NCBI GenBank assembly: GCA_019894975.1
Contig: JAGXNO010000028.1
Span: forward strand, 1-46,994
DNA length: 46,994 nucleotides
Reading direction: 5' to 3'
Source: Promethearchaeota archaeon
GTDB taxonomy: Archaea; Asgardarchaeota; Lokiarchaeia; Sigyniarchaeales; SOKP01
The notes below the pieces were generated by a model. The model was not told where the DNA came from and searched no databases. It worked only from the letters and a program-made list of their open reading frames with translations. This document shows positions 34,009 through 42,098 of the stretch, one piece after another (position 1 is the first letter of the stretch; each line of letters begins with the position of its first letter). Both the position numbers and the translations under genes were made by a program.

Positions 34009-34491
34009 ATGGATAAAATTAAACGAATACTCTTTGTATGTTTAGGAAATACTGCTAGATCTCCCCCAGCGGAATATTTAGCTCGATATTACGCAGAAAT
34101 TGATAATGTTGATCTTATTTTTAGTAGTGCTGGATTCATCAATGCATTTTCATACATGCAAAGAGAATCACAAGACTATTTGAATTCAAAAAAGATTAAT
34201 CATTCAGATTTTCAACCTCAATTAATCACTCGGTCTTTATTAAAAAGCCAAGATTTAATTCTAACTATGGAAAAATCCCACTCTATTGATATTTTAAAAA
34301 TTTATAACAACATTCCTAACATTGAAAAGAAAACTTATACTTTGAAAGAATTCAATGGAGAAACTCAAGATCTTGATATTATAGATCCATATTATACAAC
34401 ATCTGATATGTATCGAGAAGTTCTTAAAATAATTGATGATAATGTTATGAAGGCTGTGGGAAAAATCCAAAAGCTTAACTCACAATTGTAA
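34009..34491 (+). CDS. Low-molecular-weight protein tyrosine phosphatase family (second copy)
   Basis: 160 residues, paralogous to the gene just upstream. P-loop C11-LGNT-A16-R17-S, with Ala instead of the second Cys; the acid loop is IIDPYY. All residues for phosphatase chemistry remain, but the redox Cys is lost, so the two may differ in regulation. Starts at ATG 34009. Confidence 0.85.
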   Translation: MDKIKRILFVCLGNTARSPPAEYLARYYAEIDNVDLIFSSAGFINAFSYMQRESQDYLNSKKINHSDFQPQLITRSLLKSQDLILTMEKSHSIDILKIYNNIPNIEKKTYTLKEFNGETQDLDIIDPYYTTSDMYREVLKIIDDNVMKAVGKIQKLNSQL

Positions 34492-34518
34492 TTTTTTATT
34501 AATTTTTTTATTTTTTAT
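34492..34518 (+). terminator. T-tract terminator after phosphatase pair
   Basis: TTTTTTATTAATTTTTTTATTTTTTATT runs right after the stop codon. Confidence 0.4.
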
Positions 34519-34648
34519 TCAAAACTATGTTCTTATCACACTCACAAGTAGTTGTTAAAATTAAGTTTTATATAGATCAAGAGCTAGATTATTTAATAAG
34601 AAACTATGAGTTTTTGATACTACTTTTAGAAATTAGGGGTATTATATA

Positions 34649-35176
34649 TTGGAGCAATATAAGAATGAATTAAATGAAAGAATACAGAATCCTGTTGAGA
34701 ATATAAATTCAGTAAAAGGATTTGAAATAATCACTGAATCATTAGTTTATAAGGTATATGATGTTTTTGGTCGTAATAGTCTGCTCTCGATTCTGTATCA
34801 AACGGGTGTCTTTCCCGGAACGATCATTGCAGATCGAATAAAGAAAGAACATCAGAAAGAAGAATTTGAAATAATGGAAGCTCTTGTAGTTCTAATGGAT
34901 GAACTAAAGGACTATTATTCGATACAGGTAAGGGATATTGAACAATATGAGGATCGATACCGAATTGTTATTGAAAATCACTGTTTTTTACGCGAACCAA
35001 TTAAACACAGAGAAAAATTGAAATTTGGTAAAGCTCTTTGCAGGATTAATAAAGCGTACTTTGAAACGGCATTCAAAATACTGTTAGGGAATAAGGTAAA
35101 GAAAATCGAGATAAACTACCTTGAAAACGATACTGAAAAAGATGTATGTGTTGAAGAACTCATTTTTTATACTTAA
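34649..35176 (+). CDS. Possible V4R-like (4-vinyl reductase-type) domain protein
   Basis: 175 residues. GFEIITESLVYKVYDVFGRNS resembles an alpha-beta start; the end (CRINKAYFETAFKILLGNKVKKIEINYLEND, then VCVEELIF) follows the typical V4R C-terminal helix, strand and Cys pattern. V4R domains bind small molecules. The assignment is tentative; a roadblock-related or regulator-only domain is possible. TTG 34649 is the only start in the frame, with AGGGG upstream. Alone in its unit. Confidence 0.55.
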   Translation: MEQYKNELNERIQNPVENINSVKGFEIITESLVYKVYDVFGRNSLLSILYQTGVFPGTIIADRIKKEHQKEEFEIMEALVVLMDELKDYYSIQVRDIEQYEDRYRIVIENHCFLREPIKHREKLKFGKALCRINKAYFETAFKILLGNKVKKIEINYLENDTEKDVCVEELIFYT

Positions 35177-35237
35177 AAATATATTTTAGATAATCCTTAC
35201 ATTTAGGAAGACTTTTAACATTAATTTTTAGGATTAT

Positions 35238-35258
35238 ACCTAAGGTTTTTAGGTTTTT
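35238..35258 (+). terminator. Hairpin plus T-run, possible terminator
   Basis: ACCTAA-GGTTT-TTAGGT followed by TTTT, 62 bp after the preceding gene. Short stem of 6 bp; weak. Confidence 0.3.
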
Positions 35259-35423
35259 CATGATTTTATCTCAAGAAATTGATACAATTATTTATTCATT
35301 TTTACCATAAATTTTTGATTTTAAAATTGAATATGTCAAAAATTAAAAAAAATATAATATTAAAGAAGATAACTAAATCACAATAAAATTTAATTTAAAA
35401 CTCAAAAAAGTTGAGAAAATAAT

Positions 35424-36596
35424 ATGGTAGATATAAAAAATGTTGTAGTCGTTGGTGCAGGTCAAATGGGCCATGGTATTGCTCAAATGTCATTACTAGC
35501 TGGTTATAATGTCACACTTGTAGATATTAATGATGATTTCGTTAATAAAGGTTGGAGTAAAATAGACGAAGGGATGAAAAAGCTAGAAACTAAAGGAAGT
35601 TTACCTGAAGGCGCCACCGCAGCAGGATTGATGGCTAATTGTAAAAAATCATCAAATTTAGCCTCTGCTGTTAAAGATGCGGATATCATGATTGAAGCTG
35701 TAGTAGAAAAAATGGATGTTAAGAAACAAGTCTTTAAAACAGCAGGAGATAATGCTCCCGCTAATTGTATTCTGGCCTCAAACACATCAACCATGAGTAT
35801 TACTGACATTGGTAAAGATTCAGGAAGACCAGACAAATGTATCGGCATGCACTTCTTTAACCCTGTCCCACTTATGCGGTTGATAGAGGTAATACACAGT
35901 AATAATTCATCCGATGATAGCGTAAACAAAGGAATTGAATTTGCAGAAACTATTCCTTGTCTCAGAGGAAAGCGATATGTCCCAAAAGTTTTAAAAGATA
36001 GGCCTGGATTTATTTGCAATCGAGTGACTGCTCCTGCACAAATTTATCAAAACTATGTATTTGATAAAGCTGCTGCTGAAGGGTTATCCTGGGATCAATT
36101 AGACAATGATGGCTTAGGAGGTCCTATGTCAATGACAGTCTTAGCTGATTATGTAGGTATTGATGTACTATACCATGGACAGATGTATTACTCTCAAACT
36201 CTATCCCCCGATTTTGCTCCTGGCAAAGTTATAACTCAAATGTTTAATGAGGGGAATTTAGGTGCTAAAACTGGGCAAGGATTTCGAGATTGGACTAAAG
36301 GGAGACCTTCACCTGATAAATCCGCGGGTAAAGCTAAATTATATCAACTCAAATATCCTCTTGCCATTATGTTAAATGAAGCCTGTCGTGTTTTAGAAGA
36401 AGGAATCGCAACTAGCTGGAAAGTAATAGATGACACTTTAATGGCGGGAATGAATATGCCTGGACCTATGGCATCCAATCAAAAAACCTATCAGAGACAA
36501 GTTGACGTATTAGAAGAACTTGTAGAATTAACTGGTAAAGAATACTTTAAACCTTGCGAGATGCTGAAATCTGGCAAATGGGTTGAAATGAAATAA
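35424..36596 (+). CDS. 3-hydroxyacyl-CoA dehydrogenase (double C-terminal domain form)
   Basis: 390 residues. NAD motif GAGQMG (11-16), ASNTSTMSI (118-126), catalytic H143 in GMHFFNPVPLM and E155. The first C-terminal helical domain (RPGFICNRV, about 193-290, ending AKTGQGF) is followed by a second (about 315-390, LNEACRVLEEGI), so it has two such domains rather than the one in 282-residue 3-hydroxybutyryl-CoA dehydrogenases. It oxidises 3-hydroxyacyl-CoA with NAD. Precedes the hydratase gene by 184 bp on the same strand. Confidence 0.92.
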   Translation: MVDIKNVVVVGAGQMGHGIAQMSLLAGYNVTLVDINDDFVNKGWSKIDEGMKKLETKGSLPEGATAAGLMANCKKSSNLASAVKDADIMIEAVVEKMDVKKQVFKTAGDNAPANCILASNTSTMSITDIGKDSGRPDKCIGMHFFNPVPLMRLIEVIHSNNSSDDSVNKGIEFAETIPCLRGKRYVPKVLKDRPGFICNRVTAPAQIYQNYVFDKAAAEGLSWDQLDNDGLGGPMSMTVLADYVGIDVLYHGQMYYSQTLSPDFAPGKVITQMFNEGNLGAKTGQGFRDWTKGRPSPDKSAGKAKLYQLKYPLAIMLNEACRVLEEGIATSWKVIDDTLMAGMNMPGPMASNQKTYQRQVDVLEELVELTGKEYFKPCEMLKSGKWVEMK

Positions 36597-36618
36597 ACAT
36601 TTAGTAATAAATTTCCAA

Positions 36619-36637
36619 TTTTTTTTCTATTTTTTTT
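36619..36637 (+). terminator. T-tract terminator after 3-hydroxyacyl-CoA dehydrogenase
   Basis: TTTTTTTTCTATTTTTTTT, 22 bp after the stop; no hairpin. With the separate leader of the hydratase, the two genes may be separate transcripts. Confidence 0.35.
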
Positions 36638-36779
36638 AAATGTTCAAACATGTTTCATCAAATTAATTTAGAAATCTCGATTTGAAAGTTTTTAATTATA
36701 AAAAAAATATTACATATTATCTTTCAATACATAGTTTAACATTGAATAATATAAAAAAAGAAAATTATACTAATAAGAG

Positions 36780-37619
36780 TTGAAAATAATGTCAGAAAAA
36801 AAATTTAATGATGTTTTAGTTGAAAAGATTGAAGATGGAAACTACGTAGTTATTTCGATAAATAGACCAGATAAATTAAATGCTCTTACTACTGATACTT
36901 TAAGAGAGATTTATGAAGCCATGGAACAATTCGAAGTCGACAGTAATGTAAGGTGTATAGTTCTTCGAGGAACTAAAAATATTACAAAGAAAGCCGCTTT
37001 TTCTGCTGGTGCTGATTTAGCCGCAGGAATGGGTAAAGGGTTGAAACCAAATATTCCTGTTCACATGGCTATGGCTATGCAACAGAAACATAAGTATTAT
37101 GACTTAATTGAATCATTTCCGAAACCAGTAATTGCTGCAGTTGATGGATATGCTTTTGGTGGAGGTTGTGAATTATCTCTTGTCTGTGATATAGTTATAG
37201 CTACAAGAAGATCATTTTTTGGTTTTCCTGAAATTGCTAGAGGTATTTTCCCCGGAAATGGGGGTACTCAACGAATGGTAAGACATATTGGTCTAGCAAG
37301 AGCTTTAAAAATGTGCTATTTTGGAGAGAGAGAATCTGCGGAAACCATGCATGATTGGGGTTATGTTGGATTTTTATGTGATGATGGAGATGAGTTTGAA
37401 AGCCTTATCCATGAGAAAGCTTCGGTACTTGGTAATTCAGCTACAACTAGTCTCTTTTGCATCAAGAAAGCTGTAAAATTTGGATCGCAAGTACCCTTAC
37501 AGATAGGTAATATATTCGAAATGTTAGGTTTTGGCGTAAATTCTGGTTCAAAGGATGTAAATGAGGGTATCATGGCTTTCTTACAGAAAAGAGACCCAAA
37601 ATTTACTGGTGGCATGTAA
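36780..37619 (+). CDS. Enoyl-CoA hydratase/isomerase family
   Basis: 279 residues. FSAGADL (74-80) shapes the oxyanion hole, GYAFGGGCEL (123-132) carries E131 and FPEIARGIFPGNGGTQR (149-165) carries E151. Both Glu are present, as in true hydratases, so 2-enoyl-CoA hydration is expected. TTG 36780 is the far start; ATG 36789 is preferable. Downstream of the hydroxyacyl-CoA dehydrogenase, consistent with successive beta-oxidation steps; no thiolase seen. Confidence 0.92.
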   Translation: MKIMSEKKFNDVLVEKIEDGNYVVISINRPDKLNALTTDTLREIYEAMEQFEVDSNVRCIVLRGTKNITKKAAFSAGADLAAGMGKGLKPNIPVHMAMAMQQKHKYYDLIESFPKPVIAAVDGYAFGGGCELSLVCDIVIATRRSFFGFPEIARGIFPGNGGTQRMVRHIGLARALKMCYFGERESAETMHDWGYVGFLCDDGDEFESLIHEKASVLGNSATTSLFCIKKAVKFGSQVPLQIGNIFEMLGFGVNSGSKDVNEGIMAFLQKRDPKFTGGM

Positions 37620-37623
37620 TTCC

Positions 37624-37644
37624 TTTTTTTTTTTATTTTTTTTT
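37624..37644 (+). terminator. T-tract terminator after enoyl-CoA hydratase
   Basis: Two runs of 11 and 9 T interrupted by one A, just after the stop. Confidence 0.5.
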
Positions 37645-37673
37645 GTCCAAATTAATTGCTTCTTTCTTTTAGA

Positions 37674-37784
37674 ATGTGGAAAAATACACCAATTTATGGC
37701 TATAACTTACTCTTTATTATGAGTATTGTTAGTATACTATCAATAATATTACTTAGAAGATCAAAGAAATTGAAGAAATTTTAG
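37674..37784 (+). CDS. 36-residue peptide resembling a Loki-type C-terminal sorting signal
   Basis: ATG at 37674 opens MWKNTPIYGYNLLF, a hydrophobic stretch of ~20 residues and a basic end RRSKKLKKF. The pattern short motif - YNLLF - membrane helix - basic cluster is that of archaeal surface-protein sorting tails (as recalled from Lokiarchaeal genomes). It lacks the rest of a surface protein: a stop precedes it by six codons. It might be a gene remnant or a free membrane peptide. Confidence 0.35.
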   Translation: MWKNTPIYGYNLLFIMSIVSILSIILLRRSKKLKKF

Positions 37785-37844
37785 GTCAAAAATAACCTTT
37801 TTTGAAATTTTTTTTTCTACTTTCCTTTACGAACATATTTTTAT

Positions 37845-38447
37845 ATGAGATTTTTTATATATGAAATAATTGTTGGTTATCTTAGAACTATGATTTTTGA
37901 TATTGAAGTTATTGAAGAAATTAATGATAAATCCCTCTTTATCAGAAAAATAGCAAAAACTGATGCTAAATTTTTATTCAATAGTTTAGATGAAGAAAAG
38001 TTAAATGTATATCTATCTTTAGGGCCTTTAACAACTTTAGAGGATTCTAAAAGACTTATTAAGCGATATTTAAAATACTGGGAAAGATATGCCCAATATA
38101 ATTATATTATAGAAGTAAGAGATCCTGAGATTAGTAAGGTTGGTTCTATTAGTCTTTGGAACGTCAATTGGAGACATAAAAGAGCTGAAGTTGGAATATG
38201 GGTAAATCCTTCGAACTGGAAGTGTGGTTATGGTAAAAAATCCTTGAATTTAATAAAAATAATTGCATTCAATCACTTGAAATTAAATCGTCTTGAAGCC
38301 CACATTGCGACTGAGAATCTTAATTCCATTAGATTATTTAAGGGTTGTAATTTTAAAGAAGAGGGTAATCTTAGGCAATATTTAAATCAGCAAGAGACAT
38401 ATCATAATGCTCTTGTTTTATCTTGCTTGAAAGATGATTCACTATGA
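37845..38447 (+). CDS. GNAT acetyltransferase (RimJ-like)
   Basis: 200 residues; ATG 37890 (MIFDIEVIEEI) may be the true start, giving 185. The fold reads IRKIAKTDAKFLF, VGSISLWNVNWRHKRAEVGIWV and the acetyl-CoA loop WKCGYGKKSL, then NLNSIRLFKGCNFKEEG at the end, all as in RimI/RimJ-type enzymes that acetylate protein N-termini or small molecules. Convergent with the surface-protein operon, whose stop lies one base away. Confidence 0.85.
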   Translation: MRFFIYEIIVGYLRTMIFDIEVIEEINDKSLFIRKIAKTDAKFLFNSLDEEKLNVYLSLGPLTTLEDSKRLIKRYLKYWERYAQYNYIIEVRDPEISKVGSISLWNVNWRHKRAEVGIWVNPSNWKCGYGKKSLNLIKIIAFNHLKLNRLEAHIATENLNSIRLFKGCNFKEEGNLRQYLNQQETYHNALVLSCLKDDSL

Positions 38448-38448
38448 G

Positions 38449-40209
38449 TTAATTACTCTTATCCAATGAATCTGCAATAATTTTTTCTAATTCTTCTTTT
38501 TTCTCAATAGATTTCTTTATTAACTCCTCTGATTCTATTACAGGCTCTACAGCTTTAGGTTTTGCTTTTTGTTGTAATGGAGCACTCCCTGATTTTCCTT
38601 CATAGGTTTTAATACTGTCAGATACTTCATGTCTATAATGATTCCTAAAAGAATTTTCGCGACTCACTATTACTACATTAGGTATGTTACTTCTTCTTAA
38701 GGATTTTCTAAATTTTATTACTTTCCTCACTGGTCTCGGATATTTTAATATTTTCTGATAAGCATATAAATATCCTCCTACGATAACAGTAACCAAACTT
38801 GCGATTACTAAAAGGGCTGTAAATATCCATGGTTCTGTGATGAATTCTGAAAAAGTTTCGGTATATGAAATAATTAAGTACACATTTGTGATGGAAACAG
38901 TTATATTATTTATCAGTAAAAATTCATCTGCTAGATACACCTGAATCGATAGTGTTACATTTTCATAAGGAAGTGTTATTCCTGATAACTCAAATCCATC
39001 TTCTTTGGCATCTTGAAAAGTTGTTGTAGCTGAACTCAATCTGATAGTTTCGGCATGTTGTCTATTATTGATAAGGATTCTAATTTCTGAGTTAGGGGAC
39101 AATGAAGTTGGCCAGAGTTGATCAATTTTGTATTCAAATCTAAGGTTAGCTTCGGTAACTCTTACACTAGTACCATTCATACTGTTTCCAATTTGATTCC
39201 AAGACACTAAAGTACCTTGGTCGACGATTTTTTCATAAGTGAATGTTAAATTGCAGGATTTGATGAGCAATGAATACCATACGTCTAATTCATACCCCGG
39301 ATAGTTATCTTCGCAATCTACGTCTATTCCAAGAGTTATTGTGAAATTATGATTATCATGCCTTAAAACCTGTGATAATGCAAATTTTAAAACATCGTCA
39401 TCTGCAGCAATCATATTTGTATCGTTGAGAAAATTACGTGTTGCATAACTGTATACTCTCCTCCCTGCATATCCTTCTCCTAAATCAACAGTTTTGAAAT
39501 ATGCAATCTCATAGGGTTCTAAATTGTTCAGATCTGAAATTTGAATGTAAAATCGGGTAAAATCAAATAGCGAAGCGTATCCTCCATCAGCAAAAGGAGG
39601 GTGATCATTTGGAGTTTCAAGATCAGTATCCCCACTACCATTAACAATAGCACTTATTGAAGCGGAAGTTATCTGGTAATCAGACATATCTTCCGAAAGT
39701 GATATGTTTCTTTTCCACATTACCCCTGCAAGATTTGCGGTTTGATCTCCTGAATTTGGAAAATCTCCCGTATCATCTTCATCATATACATGCGAAACAT
39801 TCAAACCGTACTGATTTATTTCATGAGTCAAGGGTAATGGGCGGATTGAGTGATTAAATTCACTCCAGTCTGCTGCTTGAGGGATTCCTGAGACTTCTGA
39901 AAATGTTTTTGTATCACCTATTATGTCATAGTTAGCTTGGTTAGAATATATAGCAGCATTTACATCAGTATCATCTCCATCAGTGCTAGAAAACCATGGA
40001 ATTCCCGCACCTTCAAATGTTGGATTATCAATCCAAGAATTATTTGGATGATCAATCACCTCTGAGGGTTGAAGGTTTTCTAAATAACTCAGTTCAAAAG
40101 TTTTACTATTACTTGTAGAATCTACCATAAGTCCTGTGAAGAGTGGTGCTGAAATAAAGAAAATGGTAAGAACTAAAAGAATATCTCGAAATTTTTTCTT
40201 AGAGCTCAT
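38449..40209 (-). CDS. Surface protein paralogue A (single-pass, conserved cytosolic tail)
   Basis: 586 residues. Signal-like N-terminus (~8-27), extracellular region ~30-455 predicted beta-rich with many N-x-S/T sites, a membrane helix ~463-484, and a ~100-residue basic tail. The tail has KYPRPVRKV-KFRKSL, then SRENSFRNHY (516-525) and a terminal coiled coil ELIKKSIEKKEEL (562-574). The last extracellular domain (SWNQIG, SEIRILINN, then FELSGITLPYENVTLSIQV) occurs in all three paralogues. The ATG overlaps the stop of the upstream gene (TAATG), indicating translational coupling. Confidence 0.8.
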   Translation of the reverse strand: MSSKKKFRDILLVLTIFFISAPLFTGLMVDSTSNSKTFELSYLENLQPSEVIDHPNNSWIDNPTFEGAGIPWFSSTDGDDTDVNAAIYSNQANYDIIGDTKTFSEVSGIPQAADWSEFNHSIRPLPLTHEINQYGLNVSHVYDEDDTGDFPNSGDQTANLAGVMWKRNISLSEDMSDYQITSASISAIVNGSGDTDLETPNDHPPFADGGYASLFDFTRFYIQISDLNNLEPYEIAYFKTVDLGEGYAGRRVYSYATRNFLNDTNMIAADDDVLKFALSQVLRHDNHNFTITLGIDVDCEDNYPGYELDVWYSLLIKSCNLTFTYEKIVDQGTLVSWNQIGNSMNGTSVRVTEANLRFEYKIDQLWPTSLSPNSEIRILINNRQHAETIRLSSATTTFQDAKEDGFELSGITLPYENVTLSIQVYLADEFLLINNITVSITNVYLIISYTETFSEFITEPWIFTALLVIASLVTVIVGGYLYAYQKILKYPRPVRKVIKFRKSLRRSNIPNVVIVSRENSFRNHYRHEVSDSIKTYEGKSGSAPLQQKAKPKAVEPVIESEELIKKSIEKKEELEKIIADSLDKSN

Positions 40210-41924
40210 TATTGTGTTTTACCTCCTTCTTGATTTGTTGTATTTCCTTTTATTTCTCCTGATCCTTTATCCGAAGGAGTCTTAGCAATACCTTGTTCTT
40301 TTCCCGGATCTACGCTCGGCTTTCCTCGAGTATATTTAGAGGAAGCGCTAAGTTCTTTTTTGTAACTTTTATTAAATGCCTTTTCTCTACTGGTAATATC
40401 TGTTGATGGAGCTGATTTTTTTTTCAATGTTCGTTTGAACTTTCGTACTTTTCGAACAGCATGAGGATATTTTAACACTTTTTGATAAGCAACAAGATAT
40501 CCACCTAAACACCCTGCAATAATACTTGCGACGATGAGTAATATTCTAAAAATTAGTGGTTCGGAAACTGGTTGGGGATCCGAAATTGTTTCTTTATAGG
40601 AAACTACAAGATAAACATTATCAATTGAAACTGTAATAGTTCTATTTAATCCAAATTCATCCCCTAATATGACCTGAATTGAGAAGTTTATATTCACATA
40701 GGGGGGAGTTATATCTAAAAGATCATACCCCTCTACCTTTGCCTCTTGAAATGAGGTTGAAGCTGAACCCAATTTAATCGTTTCTATGTGAGGGATGTTA
40801 TTAATTAGAATTCGTATTTCTGAGTTGGGAGATAATATATCTGGCCAGCTTTCACTGATTTTATACTCGAAATTAAGATTAGATTTAGTAATTTCAATAT
40901 TACTTCCATTTATTGCCTCTCCTATTTGATTCCAAGATAAATAAGTTAACTGATTCATTTTTTTTTCATACGTAAATGATAAATTAACTGATTTTATTAA
41001 TAGTGAATAAAATGTATCTCGATCAGCTTGATCATAATTATCCTCACAGTAAATATCGATACCAAGCGTGATTCCAAAATGATAAGGATCATCTTCAAGG
41101 GCCTTGGTCAAATAAAAAATAAGTGTCGATTGATCTATTGTTGCCATTAATGTGTCATATAAATAACTAATTATTCCCGTAGCTTGTCGAGTTTGGTTTC
41201 CTTCTCCTAAATCTACAGTTTGGAAATAGGCGACCTCATAAAGATTTACATAATCTAAGTTTGAGAATTTAATATAAAACCTAGCGTAATCGTAATATGT
41301 TGCAAAATATCCCGCACCATCGTAACTCAAATCATCGTTAGGAGTTTCTACATTTGTATCGGCACTTCCATTAACCACAGCTGATAATGAAACTGAGGTT
41401 ATGATGAAATCTTCCATACTGACCGGCATTGTTATATTTCTTCTCCAGTGAACACTTGGTCTATTCCGAGATTGATCCGTATTTTCTTGAAATTCATGAG
41501 AAGCTTCACAGCCATCAACATTAATTTCATGAGTCCCATCAGGCAAAATAAAATAGGTGTTATTAAATTCTGACCAATCTGAATCACTAGGTGTGCCTGA
41601 TACATTAGAAAATTGTCCAGTACTCCCTAAGATATCAAAGTTAACTTGACCTGTGCTAGTTGATGGATTAATATCTGTAGGATCTCCTTTGATCTCTGAA
41701 AACCAAGTAGGTTGAATTGGATCAGCAAAAGTAGGATTTTCAAGCCATTGAATATTTGAGCGTGTAACTATTCCCGCAGTATTTAAACCTGCTCGTGATT
41801 CAAATTCATATTCATTTATTTTTGTATTTACATTAAATGAAGAGAAAATTGCGGTTAAACCCAACAAAACTATAAGTCCTAAAAAAATAAAACTTTTAAA
41901 ATTCCTACCACTCTTAGTAAGCAA
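40209..41924 (-). CDS. Surface protein paralogue B (single-pass, conserved cytosolic tail)
   Basis: 571 residues with the same layout: signal segment ~10-30, beta-rich extracellular region, membrane helix ~458-479 and basic tail beginning KYPHAVRKVRKFKRTL, with SREKAFNKSY at 512-521. It lacks the coiled-coil end of A and C and finishes in a low-complexity NTTNQEGGKTQ. TTG start with AGGTG 8 nt upstream. Paralogue-specific N-terminal regions share NPTF...WFS and GDxTDIN, suggesting one duplicated fold. Function unknown; surface adhesion or receptor roles are speculative. Confidence 0.8.
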   Translation of the reverse strand: MLTKSGRNFKSFIFLGLIVLLGLTAIFSSFNVNTKINEYEFESRAGLNTAGIVTRSNIQWLENPTFADPIQPTWFSEIKGDPTDINPSTSTGQVNFDILGSTGQFSNVSGTPSDSDWSEFNNTYFILPDGTHEINVDGCEASHEFQENTDQSRNRPSVHWRRNITMPVSMEDFIITSVSLSAVVNGSADTNVETPNDDLSYDGAGYFATYYDYARFYIKFSNLDYVNLYEVAYFQTVDLGEGNQTRQATGIISYLYDTLMATIDQSTLIFYLTKALEDDPYHFGITLGIDIYCEDNYDQADRDTFYSLLIKSVNLSFTYEKKMNQLTYLSWNQIGEAINGSNIEITKSNLNFEYKISESWPDILSPNSEIRILINNIPHIETIKLGSASTSFQEAKVEGYDLLDITPPYVNINFSIQVILGDEFGLNRTITVSIDNVYLVVSYKETISDPQPVSEPLIFRILLIVASIIAGCLGGYLVAYQKVLKYPHAVRKVRKFKRTLKKKSAPSTDITSREKAFNKSYKKELSASSKYTRGKPSVDPGKEQGIAKTPSDKGSGEIKGNTTNQEGGKTQ

Positions 41925-42098
41925 ATTTTTACACCTAATAATAGATTGAGTATGATTAATTTCTAAGCTAAAAAACCTTAAAAAAGTAACTTATTTGAAA
42001 GTTATATTCACCTTACATAAAGATATAATGATTAATAAGAATTGAGCCATGTTTACCTTAAAACTTTAATAAAAAGAAAGTATTAAAAAAAGAGGCAT

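Noticed and set aside
34009..34491. Second LMW phosphatase as a pseudogene
   Set aside because: Frame intact, CX5R and DP acid motifs kept; only the accessory Cys is changed.
35504..36019. 171-codon frame antisense to hydroxyacyl-CoA dehydrogenase
   Set aside because: The sense strand encodes a clear catalytic domain through the entire interval; antisense product has no recognisable motif.
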